This document shows positions 16,353 through 24,266 of a stretch of DNA of 46,673 bases, in pieces. The position numbers and the translations under genes are program-made. Every line of letters begins with the position of its first letter. Position 1 is the first letter of the stretch. The notes under the pieces were generated by a model that worked only from the letters and a program-made list of their open reading frames with translations, ran no database searches and was not told the DNA's origin. This DNA is from Desulfocapsa sp. (GTDB taxonomy: Bacteria; Desulfobacterota; Desulfobulbia; Desulfobulbales; Desulfocapsaceae): the NCBI GenBank assembly GCA_024763035.1, contig JANTGG010000010.1, positions 1 to 46,673 of the forward strand, in the 5' to 3' direction.

Positions 16353-17537
16353 ATGAAACACACTGTAACAGGAACAGCATTGGTATTTTTTGCCGCTCTG
16401 GCACTGCTCTTTCTGCCGGACCATGGACACGCCTCGGAGAAAGGATTTACTTTCGGACTGCTCATGGTCGGCCCTGCCAACGATCACGGATGGAGTCAGG
16501 CTCACTTTGAGGCGGGCAAGGCCATCGAAGAACGAATCCCCGGTACCAGGATGATCTATATCGATAAAGTCAATCCTGCAGACAGACCGGGCGTCACGGT
16601 CCCTTTTCTGGTGGACGACCTGATCTCCAAGGGTGCAAAACTGATTATCGGCAACTCTGATGATATGACCGACGGTATTATGGAAGCGGCAATGCTGCAC
16701 CCGGAAGTCAAATTTGTCCATATCTCTGGTGACTCCGCTCTTGATCCCGACTCTCCGGAAAACCTCGCAAACCTCATGGGACGAATGGAATACGGACAGA
16801 TGATGGCGGGATTTGCAGCGGCAATGAGCAGCAAAACAGGGAAAATTGGCTACCTTGGTCCTCTCATCAACGATGAAACAAAACGCCTTGCTGCCTCCTG
16901 CTACCTTGGTGCCCGTTATGCCTGGACCCGGATCTTGAAAAAAGATCCCGCGGCCCTCACCTTTAAAGTTTCCTGGATAGGATTCTGGTTTAATATCCCT
17001 GGTGTAACCTCCGATCCGACTCAGGTTGCCAAGAATTTCTTCGACTCCGGCTTCGATGTGGTTATTTCCGGAATTGACACCACAGAAGCACTGATCGTTG
17101 CCGACCAGAAGAAGAAGGAAGGGGCTGATGTCGCCGCAATTCCCTACGATTTTCAGGGAGCCTGCAAAACTGCACCCGATGCCTGTCTCGGCGTCCCCTA
17201 TTTCAACTGGATTCCCGGCTATACATATTATATCAAGGCTGCTGTGTCCAACAAATGGAAGAAAGAATGGATCTGGCTCGGTCCCGACTGGAGCAGCATG
17301 GACGACACAGACACCTCTTCCATCAACTTTCTAAATGGTGCTGCACTCTCTGGTGATGCCTCGGATGCGCTGTCCAGCTTTGTCAAAGGGCTGGGTGACA
17401 AATCCATAGTCCTCTTTCAGGGACCGCTTAACTTTCAGGACCACAGCGTCTTCTTAAAAACAGGAGAGACTGCCACTGATCAACAGATCTGGAATCTTCC
17501 CCAGCTTCTTGAAGGTATGGAAGGAACGTCCAGATAA
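16353..17537 (+). CDS. BMP-family (PnrA/Med-like) ABC substrate-binding protein
   Basis: A 394-residue exported binding protein. A signal peptide (residues 1-27, ending GHAS) precedes the BMP fold: FGLLMVGPANDHGWSQAHFEAG near residue 33, AKLIIGNSDD, VKFVHISGD, a GRMEYGQMMAGFAA segment and KIGYLGP. BMP proteins bind nucleosides or related small molecules for uptake. The ribosome site AAGGAG lies about ten bases before ATG 16353. It is the first gene of a complete importer with a two-domain ATPase and two permeases; a REP-like element sits in the 190-bp gap before the ATPase gene and may lower downstream expression relative to the binding protein. Confidence 0.93.
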   Translation: MKHTVTGTALVFFAALALLFLPDHGHASEKGFTFGLLMVGPANDHGWSQAHFEAGKAIEERIPGTRMIYIDKVNPADRPGVTVPFLVDDLISKGAKLIIGNSDDMTDGIMEAAMLHPEVKFVHISGDSALDPDSPENLANLMGRMEYGQMMAGFAAAMSSKTGKIGYLGPLINDETKRLAASCYLGARYAWTRILKKDPAALTFKVSWIGFWFNIPGVTSDPTQVAKNFFDSGFDVVISGIDTTEALIVADQKKKEGADVAAIPYDFQGACKTAPDACLGVPYFNWIPGYTYYIKAAVSNKWKKEWIWLGPDWSSMDDTDTSSINFLNGAALSGDASDALSSFVKGLGDKSIVLFQGPLNFQDHSVFLKTGETATDQQIWNLPQLLEGMEGTSR

Positions 17538-17558
17538 GCCCGGTACTGTACAGTAAAA

Positions 17559-17617
17559 GGCCCCCGCAAGCGACCTTTTCTATCACTGATCGCCTGCAGG
17601 GGCAAGTTCCCCTGTAC
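17559..17617. repeat. REP-like palindromic element, copy B
   Basis: CCCCCGCAAGCGA at 17561-17573 pairs with TCGCCTGCAGGGG at 17590-17602 (11 of 13 positions) around a 16-nt loop, followed by CAAGTTCCCCTGTAC. The right arm and tail match copy A (1-63) at 17 of 21 positions, all four differences being transitions. It lies inside the BMP transporter operon, between binding protein and ATPase genes, a classic place for REPs that stabilise upstream mRNA. Confidence 0.6.
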
Positions 17618-17728
17618 TTTATATGTTCCAGTTTTTTTAACACCTGCATTTCCATCCCGGGCGAGTAGCGTTACCCTATCATTCTGACATCACTGTAACA
17701 CCACAATCCAAAGTCTCCACTCCCCTTC

Positions 17729-19189
17729 ATGGACGTAGAATTCAAACATATAGGTAAACGCTTCGGGGCGGTACAGGCACTCAAGGATATCAATCTCAGA
17801 GCGATATCCGGTTCCATTCACGGACTGATCGGGGAAAACGGAGCGGGAAAATCCACTCTTATGAAAATCCTTACCGGCTATCAGTCCCGAAGTGAAGGTG
17901 CGATTTTCATAGACGGCAGCAGGGTGGAACTCAAGTCCCCTGAAGAGGCCGCCGACCTTGGTATCGGAATGCTCTACCAGGAACCCATGGATTTCCCCTC
18001 GCTCACGGTTCTTGACAATTTTTCCCTTGGCTGCCCGCCACAGTCTGAAAGCCATCTGCGGAGATCACTGCTTGAACTTTCCACACGATTTGCTTTTCAC
18101 CTTGTCCCTGAACAAATGGTGGAACTCCTCACCGTAGGGGAACGACAGCAGATCGAGCTGCTGCGCCTGATCCATTGCAAAACCCGTATTCTCATACTTG
18201 ATGAACCTACCACAGGAATTTCTCCTGCCCAGAAGGAGGCTCTTTTCCCGGTTTTGAAACAGTTGACCGAAGAGGGCATGACAATCCTCCTCGTCTCTCA
18301 CAAACTCGAGGAGGTAGCTGCTCTCTGCAATGAGGTCACTGTATTGCGGCACGGACGCATCACCCACCACACCAAAGCACCTTTTCATTTTCCAGAGCTG
18401 CTGCACGCCATGTTCGGCTCAATTCCAGAACATGACGACAAGGAAGCACCACGAGACACCGGAGATGTGGTGTTGTCTTTTCATACCGTTGAAGCCGAAG
18501 GGGAACGACTGGGGCTGCACGGCTGCACGCTAAACGTTCGTGCCGGAGAAATAATCGGTCTTGCCGGACTCGATGGTGCCGGGCAATCCACACTGTTGCG
18601 TCTTGCCGCGGGTCTTACTTTTCCTGAGCAGGGAGACGTGACACTCTTTGGCTCCGTCCTTCCCCGTAACAGCAGTGCCAGTCATATTGCTCAGCGGCAG
18701 CAAACGGCTTTTCTGCCGGCAGACAGACTTGAGGAGGCACTGTTTCATGACATCAGCCTCAGTGAGCATTTCAGCTTGAAAGAACACAACCCGCCGTTTC
18801 TGCAATCCGGGAAAAAGAGCTGCAGGCAGGCAGAAAAAGACATCGCCACCTTTTCCATTAAGGGAAAGGCAGAAGACATGGCAAAGGATCTCTCCGGTGG
18901 CAATCAGCAACGCCTGCTCCTGGCACTGCTCGATCCAGAATCCCGGCTTGTTCTTCTTGAAAACCCCACAAGGGGACTGGATATCCGGTCTGGTCAATGG
19001 GTGTGGCAGTACCTGCGAAATGAGCTTCCTCCCGACACCGCCATTCTTTTTTCGTCACCGGAGCTTGACGAGATTCTGCATTACAGCAACCGTATCCTTG
19101 TTTTCCATGATGGTGAGATTGTCCTTGATAGCGACGTACACAACACCAATCACGATGCCGTCGCAGCCGCCATGACAGGGGTACAGTGA
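17729..19189 (+). CDS. ABC importer ATPase with two nucleotide-binding domains
   Basis: A 486-residue ATPase of the sugar/nucleoside type (NupO/YufO-like). Domain 1 has Walker A GENGAGKST near residue 36, Q-loop MLYQEP, signature LTVGERQQ and Walker B ILILDEPTTG. Domain 2 has Walker A GLDGAGQST, with Gln in place of Lys, signature DLSGGNQQR and LENPTRGLD. A degenerate second Walker A is usual in this family, so the gene is not broken. It energises the two permeases that follow at once (19193 and 20206). The start ATG 17729 has no evident ribosome site; the gene follows the binding protein after a REP-containing gap. Confidence 0.93.
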   Translation: MDVEFKHIGKRFGAVQALKDINLRAISGSIHGLIGENGAGKSTLMKILTGYQSRSEGAIFIDGSRVELKSPEEAADLGIGMLYQEPMDFPSLTVLDNFSLGCPPQSESHLRRSLLELSTRFAFHLVPEQMVELLTVGERQQIELLRLIHCKTRILILDEPTTGISPAQKEALFPVLKQLTEEGMTILLVSHKLEEVAALCNEVTVLRHGRITHHTKAPFHFPELLHAMFGSIPEHDDKEAPRDTGDVVLSFHTVEAEGERLGLHGCTLNVRAGEIIGLAGLDGAGQSTLLRLAAGLTFPEQGDVTLFGSVLPRNSSASHIAQRQQTAFLPADRLEEALFHDISLSEHFSLKEHNPPFLQSGKKSCRQAEKDIATFSIKGKAEDMAKDLSGGNQQRLLLALLDPESRLVLLENPTRGLDIRSGQWVWQYLRNELPPDTAILFSSPELDEILHYSNRILVFHDGEIVLDSDVHNTNHDAVAAAMTGVQ

Positions 19190-19192
19190 AGT

Positions 19193-20209
19193 ATGAAGCA
19201 ACTAAGTGCAGACATAGTTCTCGGCATCCTGCTGGTGCTCACCTTCACCTCCCTTGTACTCCTCGCAGCAGGTGCACCGGTCTTTGCCGCTTTTCAAAAC
19301 ATCTGGCTGGGTTCGTTTGGCTCCTCCATGAAAATCGGGCAGGTGCTGAATGTCTGTATTCCCCTGATTATCTGTTCCTGTGGCCTACTATTCACCTTCC
19401 GGGCAAATCTCTGGAATATCGGTATTGAAGGACAGATCATCATGGGTGCCATCGGTGGTATGGCGGTGCTCCGTATGGACAGTATAAGCAACCCCACCCT
19501 TCTTCTCCCCCTTGCCTTTATTGCTGCAATGGTAACGGGCGGACTGTGGGGACTGCTGGCGGGACTGCTGAAGACGCGGGGCGGGGTCCACGAGATCTTC
19601 GGTGGCCTGGGGCTGAACTTTGTTTCCCAGGGCTTTATACTCTGGCTTATTTTCGGCCCCTGGAAACGTCCGGGAATTGCCTCCATGAGCGGTACAGAGC
19701 TTCTAAAACACAAACTCTGGCTCTCCACACTGCCCGGATGGCGAATCGCCATTGCAGGACTTGTTATCGCAGGCATTGTCTTCCTTCTCACCTGGCTGCT
19801 GCTCGAAAAAAGCAGGCTCGGTCTGAAACTAAAAGCAATCGGTCAAAACCCGCGTGCCGCTCTGCTTTACGACATTTCTCCGGAGGGCTATTATCTTCTC
19901 TCCATTGCACTTGCCGGAGCCTGTGCCGGTATGGCAGGTTTCTTACAGATTACTGCTGTATATCACAGACTGATCCCAAACATCTCCAGTGGATATGGCT
20001 ACCTCGGACTGCTCCTGGTCATGCTTGCAGGCTATCGAATCGGTCCACTTCCCCTGCTTGCTCTCTTTTTTGCCGGTTTAAATGTTGGAGCGATTCAGCT
20101 CCCCATTGTGCTGCAGCTTGACTCTGCTCTTTCAGGTGTCATTCAAGGGTGTTGCGTACTCAGCGCCCTCTTTATTCTGGGACTTGAAAAAAAGAGGCGG
20201 CAGAAATGA
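19193..20209 (+). CDS. BMP-type ABC transporter permease 1
   Basis: A 338-residue inner-membrane protein of the branched-chain/nucleoside permease class (BPD_transp_2), with about nine to ten hydrophobic helices. The TFRANLWNIGIEGQIIMGAIGG segment near residue 65 is the typical permease landmark (N-G-EGQ pattern), and KAIGQNPRAALLYDIS near residue 212 is the coupling-helix EAA-like loop. It starts three bases after the ATPase stop and shares an ATGA overlap with the second permease, so the operon is translationally tight. Confidence 0.93.
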   Translation: MKQLSADIVLGILLVLTFTSLVLLAAGAPVFAAFQNIWLGSFGSSMKIGQVLNVCIPLIICSCGLLFTFRANLWNIGIEGQIIMGAIGGMAVLRMDSISNPTLLLPLAFIAAMVTGGLWGLLAGLLKTRGGVHEIFGGLGLNFVSQGFILWLIFGPWKRPGIASMSGTELLKHKLWLSTLPGWRIAIAGLVIAGIVFLLTWLLLEKSRLGLKLKAIGQNPRAALLYDISPEGYYLLSIALAGACAGMAGFLQITAVYHRLIPNISSGYGYLGLLLVMLAGYRIGPLPLLALFFAGLNVGAIQLPIVLQLDSALSGVIQGCCVLSALFILGLEKKRRQK

Positions 20210-21189
20210 TTGCAGATCTGCCCGTTTCAGTATTGATTGCCTCTGTCCTTGCGGCCAGTGCGCCGCTTATCATAATTGCCCTTGGTGAGACTCTCACCGA
20301 AAAGAGCGGAGTGATCAATCTTTCCCTGGACGGTGTTGTTCTCTTTTCCGCCATGGCAGCCTTTGCTGCAGCAAAAGAAACTGGCTCACTCGGTGCCGGT
20401 TTTCTGGCTGGCGGATGTGCAGGAATGATCACGGGGCTTATCGTCGGGTATCTCAGTATCTACCTGCATCTGTCCCAGGTGGCAGTGGGCTTTGCCCTCT
20501 CTCTGCTCTGCCGGGATCTTGCCTATTTCCTCGGCAATCCCTACAGTCGCATTCAGGGCCCGACCCTGCTTGCTGCCAGGCTGCCATTTCACGACACTCT
20601 GCCATCCTTTTTGCAAAATATCCTCAGCCAGCCGCTTACAGTGCCTGCCGCACTCACACTAATCGCTCTGCTCTGGTATTTCTTCAACGCCACACGATCA
20701 GGACTTGCCCTGCGTTCTGTTGGTGAAAATCCGGCGGCTGCTTTTGCAAGAGGTCTTAATCCAAACAAAGTGCAGATGCTTGCTGTCCTTGCAGGATCAT
20801 TTCTGGTCGGGCTGGGAGGAGCGGCATATTCTCTCTCCCTGAAACCCGGCTGGGGACGTCCGCAGGGTGCGGAAGGTATCGGCTGGATCGCCCTTGCCCT
20901 TGTAATATTCGGGGGCTGGCATCCATTGCGGGTGGCACTTGGGGCGATGCTTTTTGCCTTTTTACAGGTGAGCGGAATCAGTCTCCAGAATATCTTTCCG
21001 AGCATTCCTGCCCAGGTCTTCCAGACAGCACCTTTCCCGCTGATGATCTTCACACTGATCTTTATGCACTACTCCACTCGAAAAAGCAGAATCAGTACCA
21101 AACCAGCGAACAGACTGCAGAGACGCCTGGGACTTCTGTTTATGTCAAGGGCCCCAAAATCTCTTGGAAAAAGTTACCAGCAGGAATAA
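20206..21189 (+). CDS. BMP-type ABC transporter permease 2
   Basis: A 327-residue membrane protein, the second permease of the importer. It shows TLTEKSGVINLSLDGVVLF near residue 30 (the family ESGVxNLGxEG position), the loop RSVGENPAAAFARGLN near residue 165 and about nine helices. It overlaps permease 1 by four bases (ATGA) with GAGG upstream. It is the last gene of the operon and converges on the pabB-pabC gene with only 32 bp between stops; I see no intrinsic terminator there. Confidence 0.93.
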   Translation: MIADLPVSVLIASVLAASAPLIIIALGETLTEKSGVINLSLDGVVLFSAMAAFAAAKETGSLGAGFLAGGCAGMITGLIVGYLSIYLHLSQVAVGFALSLLCRDLAYFLGNPYSRIQGPTLLAARLPFHDTLPSFLQNILSQPLTVPAALTLIALLWYFFNATRSGLALRSVGENPAAAFARGLNPNKVQMLAVLAGSFLVGLGGAAYSLSLKPGWGRPQGAEGIGWIALALVIFGGWHPLRVALGAMLFAFLQVSGISLQNIFPSIPAQVFQTAPFPLMIFTLIFMHYSTRKSRISTKPANRLQRRLGLLFMSRAPKSLGKSYQQE

Positions 21190-21221
21190 CAGCTTCCCCT
21201 CCATGCCTCCAATCCGAACGA

Positions 21222-23132
21222 CTATGCAGGCACAAGCTGCACACGAACCAGACCACGCACAGAGTTACAACAATAGAGGGCATCTGCCCGCAGAAGATCG
21301 TCATGGTGCAGGACCTGTTCCCGCAGGGGAACACTTCCTTCCAGCAGATTCTGACGCATGGTTCCGGAAAGCAATCCGGATTGTACAGGCGGAGTGACGT
21401 AATGGCCGTCAAGAAAGAGGATCACATTGCTGATGCAGCCTTCACTCAGCTCCCCCCGCTCATTGAGAAAAAGAACATCGAAAAGACCTTCCTGCTGCGC
21501 CCACTTAAATTCACTTTGAAAAAGATCACGATTGCTGGTCTTGTGATACTGCCAGACAGAAGTTGAATCCACCTGTTTACCGGATAAACGCACTTCAGGC
21601 AAAGCCTCCGATACACTGGCGGTCCCGCCCGGCAGCTCACCTGTTTGCGGACTTTCACACGACAGACTCGTGGTTTCAATGAATCCATCCTTGTGCAGGG
21701 CAATCCGCAGCCGGACTGCTCCCGCCGTAAATGTTCGGCTCAACTCTTCTAGTCTTGCAAGCAGCGTCTTTTCATCGTAATGAAAACAGAAAAATGCGGC
21801 AGAATCACGCAGGCGCCGCAGGTGTCTGTCAAGGAGCCAGTAGCCTGTTCCCGGCTCAAACAACAGCGTCTCAATAAGATAAAAGGGAGGGACAGGCTGT
21901 GTCAAAAAATGTCCCTTCAAAAGGCACTCTTCCCATTCCCCGGCAGGGTCGGAGTCAGAAACGATTCCGGATCCTATCCCCATCTGCCCTTTCCCCTCCT
22001 CCAGGCAAAGGGTACGGATAGGAACATTAAAGACCGCATTTCCCCCGGGAGAAAAATATCCCACTGCCCCCGTATAGACACCACGTCTGTGTGTTTCCAG
22101 TTCTGCAATGATCTCCATGGTACGGATCTTCGGAGCACCGGTCACCGAACCGCAGGGAAAAAGAGCACGAAACAGCTCAACAAGAGGCACCCTGTCCAGA
22201 ATATTGCCTTTTGCTGCAGCGTGAATGGAAGAGGTCATCTGCAGCAGACTCTCGTAACGTTCCACATCAAACAGGGAATCGGTGACCACCGTTTCATCAC
22301 CGGCTGAACGCATGAGATGCCCAAGGTCATTGCGCAACAGATCGACAATCATCACGTTTTCACTTCTGTTTTTCGCATCCCGGGCAAGTAGCTCAGCCTG
22401 ACTCAGATCATCCATAAGGGTCAGTCCACGTTTCATTGTTCCTTTCATGGGACGAACCCGGACAGTGTCACCTTCCACAGCAAAAAACAGTTCGGGGGAA
22501 AAAGAACAGATATACTGCCCGCCGCAACGCAGCAACGCCCCGTAAGCAACAGACTGATTGTAGCGTAGTGTCCGATACAGTGCCTCAACTGAACCGGAAA
22601 AATCAAAGAGAAGCTTTAACGTGTAGTTTACCTGATAGGTGTCACCGGCGGCGATGTAGCTTTTTATTCTTTCAATGGCCTGCAGGTATTCATCTTTTTT
22701 CCGGGACAGTGTCAGATTGGAAACACTGAAATCTGCAGCAGGCTCAACATCGCGTGCAAAGGGAAAATCGGTTTCACCCGTCTGATGATTAAAGAAAAAA
22801 GGTTTATCATAAACACCAAAAGAGGCAATAGGTGATAAGGAGTCGTTCTGTCTGGAGATCCTGGAAAAACACGCCGGATCAAGCAGTGAAGAAAACTCAT
22901 AGGCTGTCCAGCCTGCCAGATACCTCCCCTGGACAAGCTGTTTTTCAAGCCTTTTAAAAAACTGTTCCGGATCATCACCTGAAAAACACTCCACCCGCTC
23001 AAGGGGATGCATAAAAAGCATTGAGCGGGTATTAGCCGCATCACTGCGGGACGTGTCCAAAAAGACATAATCCTCTTCCTTCTGCAGACAGGTCAGAAGA
23101 GAGCCAAGCTGTTTATGCGATATCGGTATCAT
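21222..23132 (-). CDS. Fused aminodeoxychorismate synthase component I / aminodeoxychorismate lyase
   Basis: About 636 residues joining two folate-pathway enzymes. The N-terminal two thirds is a PabB (chorismate-binding) domain with YLQAIERIKSYIAAGDTYQ, SPELFF, RPMKGTMKRG and PCGSVTGAPKIRTMEII. The C-terminal third is a PabC-type class IV aminotransferase fold with TLLFEPGTGYWLLDRHL, YHKTSNRDLF (the catalytic-type Lys) and NERGELSEGCISNV, which would release 4-aminobenzoate from aminodeoxychorismate. I chose ATG 23132 (MIPISHKQLG); a GTG at 23177 is in frame but would put a C9 run into the N-terminus. The gene stands alone, converging on the transporter operon. Confidence 0.92.
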   Translation of the reverse strand: MIPISHKQLGSLLTCLQKEEDYVFLDTSRSDAANTRSMLFMHPLERVECFSGDDPEQFFKRLEKQLVQGRYLAGWTAYEFSSLLDPACFSRISRQNDSLSPIASFGVYDKPFFFNHQTGETDFPFARDVEPAADFSVSNLTLSRKKDEYLQAIERIKSYIAAGDTYQVNYTLKLLFDFSGSVEALYRTLRYNQSVAYGALLRCGGQYICSFSPELFFAVEGDTVRVRPMKGTMKRGLTLMDDLSQAELLARDAKNRSENVMIVDLLRNDLGHLMRSAGDETVVTDSLFDVERYESLLQMTSSIHAAAKGNILDRVPLVELFRALFPCGSVTGAPKIRTMEIIAELETHRRGVYTGAVGYFSPGGNAVFNVPIRTLCLEEGKGQMGIGSGIVSDSDPAGEWEECLLKGHFLTQPVPPFYLIETLLFEPGTGYWLLDRHLRRLRDSAAFFCFHYDEKTLLARLEELSRTFTAGAVRLRIALHKDGFIETTSLSCESPQTGELPGGTASVSEALPEVRLSGKQVDSTSVWQYHKTSNRDLFQSEFKWAQQEGLFDVLFLNERGELSEGCISNVILFLDGHYVTPPVQSGLLSGTMRQNLLEGSVPLREQVLHHDDLLRADALYCCNSVRGLVRVQLVPA

Positions 23133-23242
23133 ACTCAAATGCGAATAATAAAAGGGGGGGGGAAGTTTCCATGTCACCCTTCTAGCAGGTAGTCTTGGAA
23201 TTTCAAGAAAAAAAATTCCTGCAATTCTCTTCCATTCAACTC

Positions 23243-23271
23243 TTGCGTCTGTTAAAAAAATATTCTATATT
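23243..23271 (+). promoter_or_regulatory. Putative promoter of the CBS-nifJ unit
   Basis: TTGCGT at 23243-23248 and TATATT at 23266-23271, with an ideal 17-bp spacer. Transcription would start near 23278, leaving a leader of about 240 nt before the CBS gene. Confidence 0.45.
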
Positions 23272-23299
23272 GTTTGATTCTGCGTTACTATTTTCCAGT

Positions 23300-23375
23300 T
23301 AGGCACCAGATGGTCTCGTATTTCCAGCACTGGTAACGAATGGTAGACCGGTATAGGTACCTTGCTGGTGTTTTA
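23300..23375 (+). other. Structured leader upstream of the CBS-ACT gene
   Basis: Nested complementary segments: GGTCT 23312-23316 with AGACC 23345-23349, CGT 23317-23319 with ACG 23336-23338, and CCA/TGG around a GCAC tetraloop at 23324-23333. CCAGCA 23324-23329 can instead pair with TGCTGG 23363-23368, which is followed by TGTTTTATT. Two exclusive folds, one of them weakly terminator-like, are therefore possible. No known riboswitch recognised. Confidence 0.35.
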
Positions 23376-23521
23376 TTACCACTTAAAAACACACTACTCT
23401 CGTATCTTCGTGTTTTTCATGACTGGAATGAGGGAGTAAAGCACTAATTGGAACTCTCATATTCTCATAGATTAAGGTACTCATTATTTCATTATCTGCA
23501 CCATAGAATGAAGGAGGAAGT

Positions 23522-24205
23522 ATGCTGATAAAAGATTGGATGGCAACCACCATACTCACCGTGGATGCCAACACCTCGGTCATGCGGGCCGGAAGAACCA
23601 TGAAAGACAACGCAATCAGAAGACTGCCCGTTGTCTCCCAGGGAAAACTCGCCGGAATTATCACGGATCGTGACCTGAAAGAAGCATCTCCTTCTTCCAA
23701 AACAGAGATGGATATGCACGAAATGTACTATCTTCTTTCAGAGATGAAAGTACAGGACGTTATGACCGACGACCCGATCTGCCTGAACCAGAACGATACC
23801 CTTGAAAAAGCCGCCGTGGTCATGCTCAGTGAAAAGATCTCCGGTCTTCTTATCGTCGATACCGAAGATAACCTGGTGGGACTGCTCTCGGAATCTGATG
23901 TGCTGCGCGGCTTCATCCACGCAACAGGAATCCAGGACGGTGCCTTTCAGATCGTCATGGATATGTCCGATGCCGGAGGCTCCGTATCCAGACTCATCGA
24001 TGTTCTGCGTCAAAACAGAGCACGGGTTCTTTCCATTCTCACCTCATTTGATGATGCCCCTGCAGGATCCAAACGGGTTTCCGTGCGTATCATGCCGTAT
24101 AACGGTGAAATCGACGAATTAACCACCGAGCTCCAGAAACTTGATGATTGTACCATCGTCAGCCAGGGCATTGACGACCTGAAGAATTTACCAAAAAAAC
24201 ATTAA
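23522..24205 (+). CDS. CBS-domain pair with C-terminal ACT-like domain (AcuB-like)
   Basis: A 227-residue cytoplasmic protein. CBS 1 (about residues 7-55) has IRRLPVV and GIITDRDL; CBS 2 (about 78-132) begins VQDVMTDDPICL and has GLLIVD and GLLSESDVLRG. Residues about 145-220 form an ACT-like regulatory domain (GSVSRLIDVLRQNRARVLSI). Proteins of this plan bind adenine nucleotides through the CBS pair and are often called AcuB; their targets are mostly unproven. GGAGG precedes ATG 23522 at ideal spacing. nifJ follows after 61 bp on the same strand, which suggests a role in sensing energy state at the pyruvate/acetyl-CoA step. Confidence 0.9.
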   Translation: MLIKDWMATTILTVDANTSVMRAGRTMKDNAIRRLPVVSQGKLAGIITDRDLKEASPSSKTEMDMHEMYYLLSEMKVQDVMTDDPICLNQNDTLEKAAVVMLSEKISGLLIVDTEDNLVGLLSESDVLRGFIHATGIQDGAFQIVMDMSDAGGSVSRLIDVLRQNRARVLSILTSFDDAPAGSKRVSVRIMPYNGEIDELTTELQKLDDCTIVSQGIDDLKNLPKKH

Positions 24206-24266
24206 TATCAAAACAAACCCAAAAAAAACAAACACTATCTTATTAACCAACTAAGGAGATCTCCCA

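Noticed and set aside
17729-19189. Broken ABC ATPase because the second Walker A has Gln for Lys
   Set aside because: A degenerate second nucleotide site is normal in two-domain sugar/nucleoside importers; the first domain is intact.
23133-24205. CRISPR, tRNA or phage attachment sites in the longer gaps of the window
   Set aside because: No spaced direct repeats, cloverleaf-like segments or integrase genes were seen in any gap.
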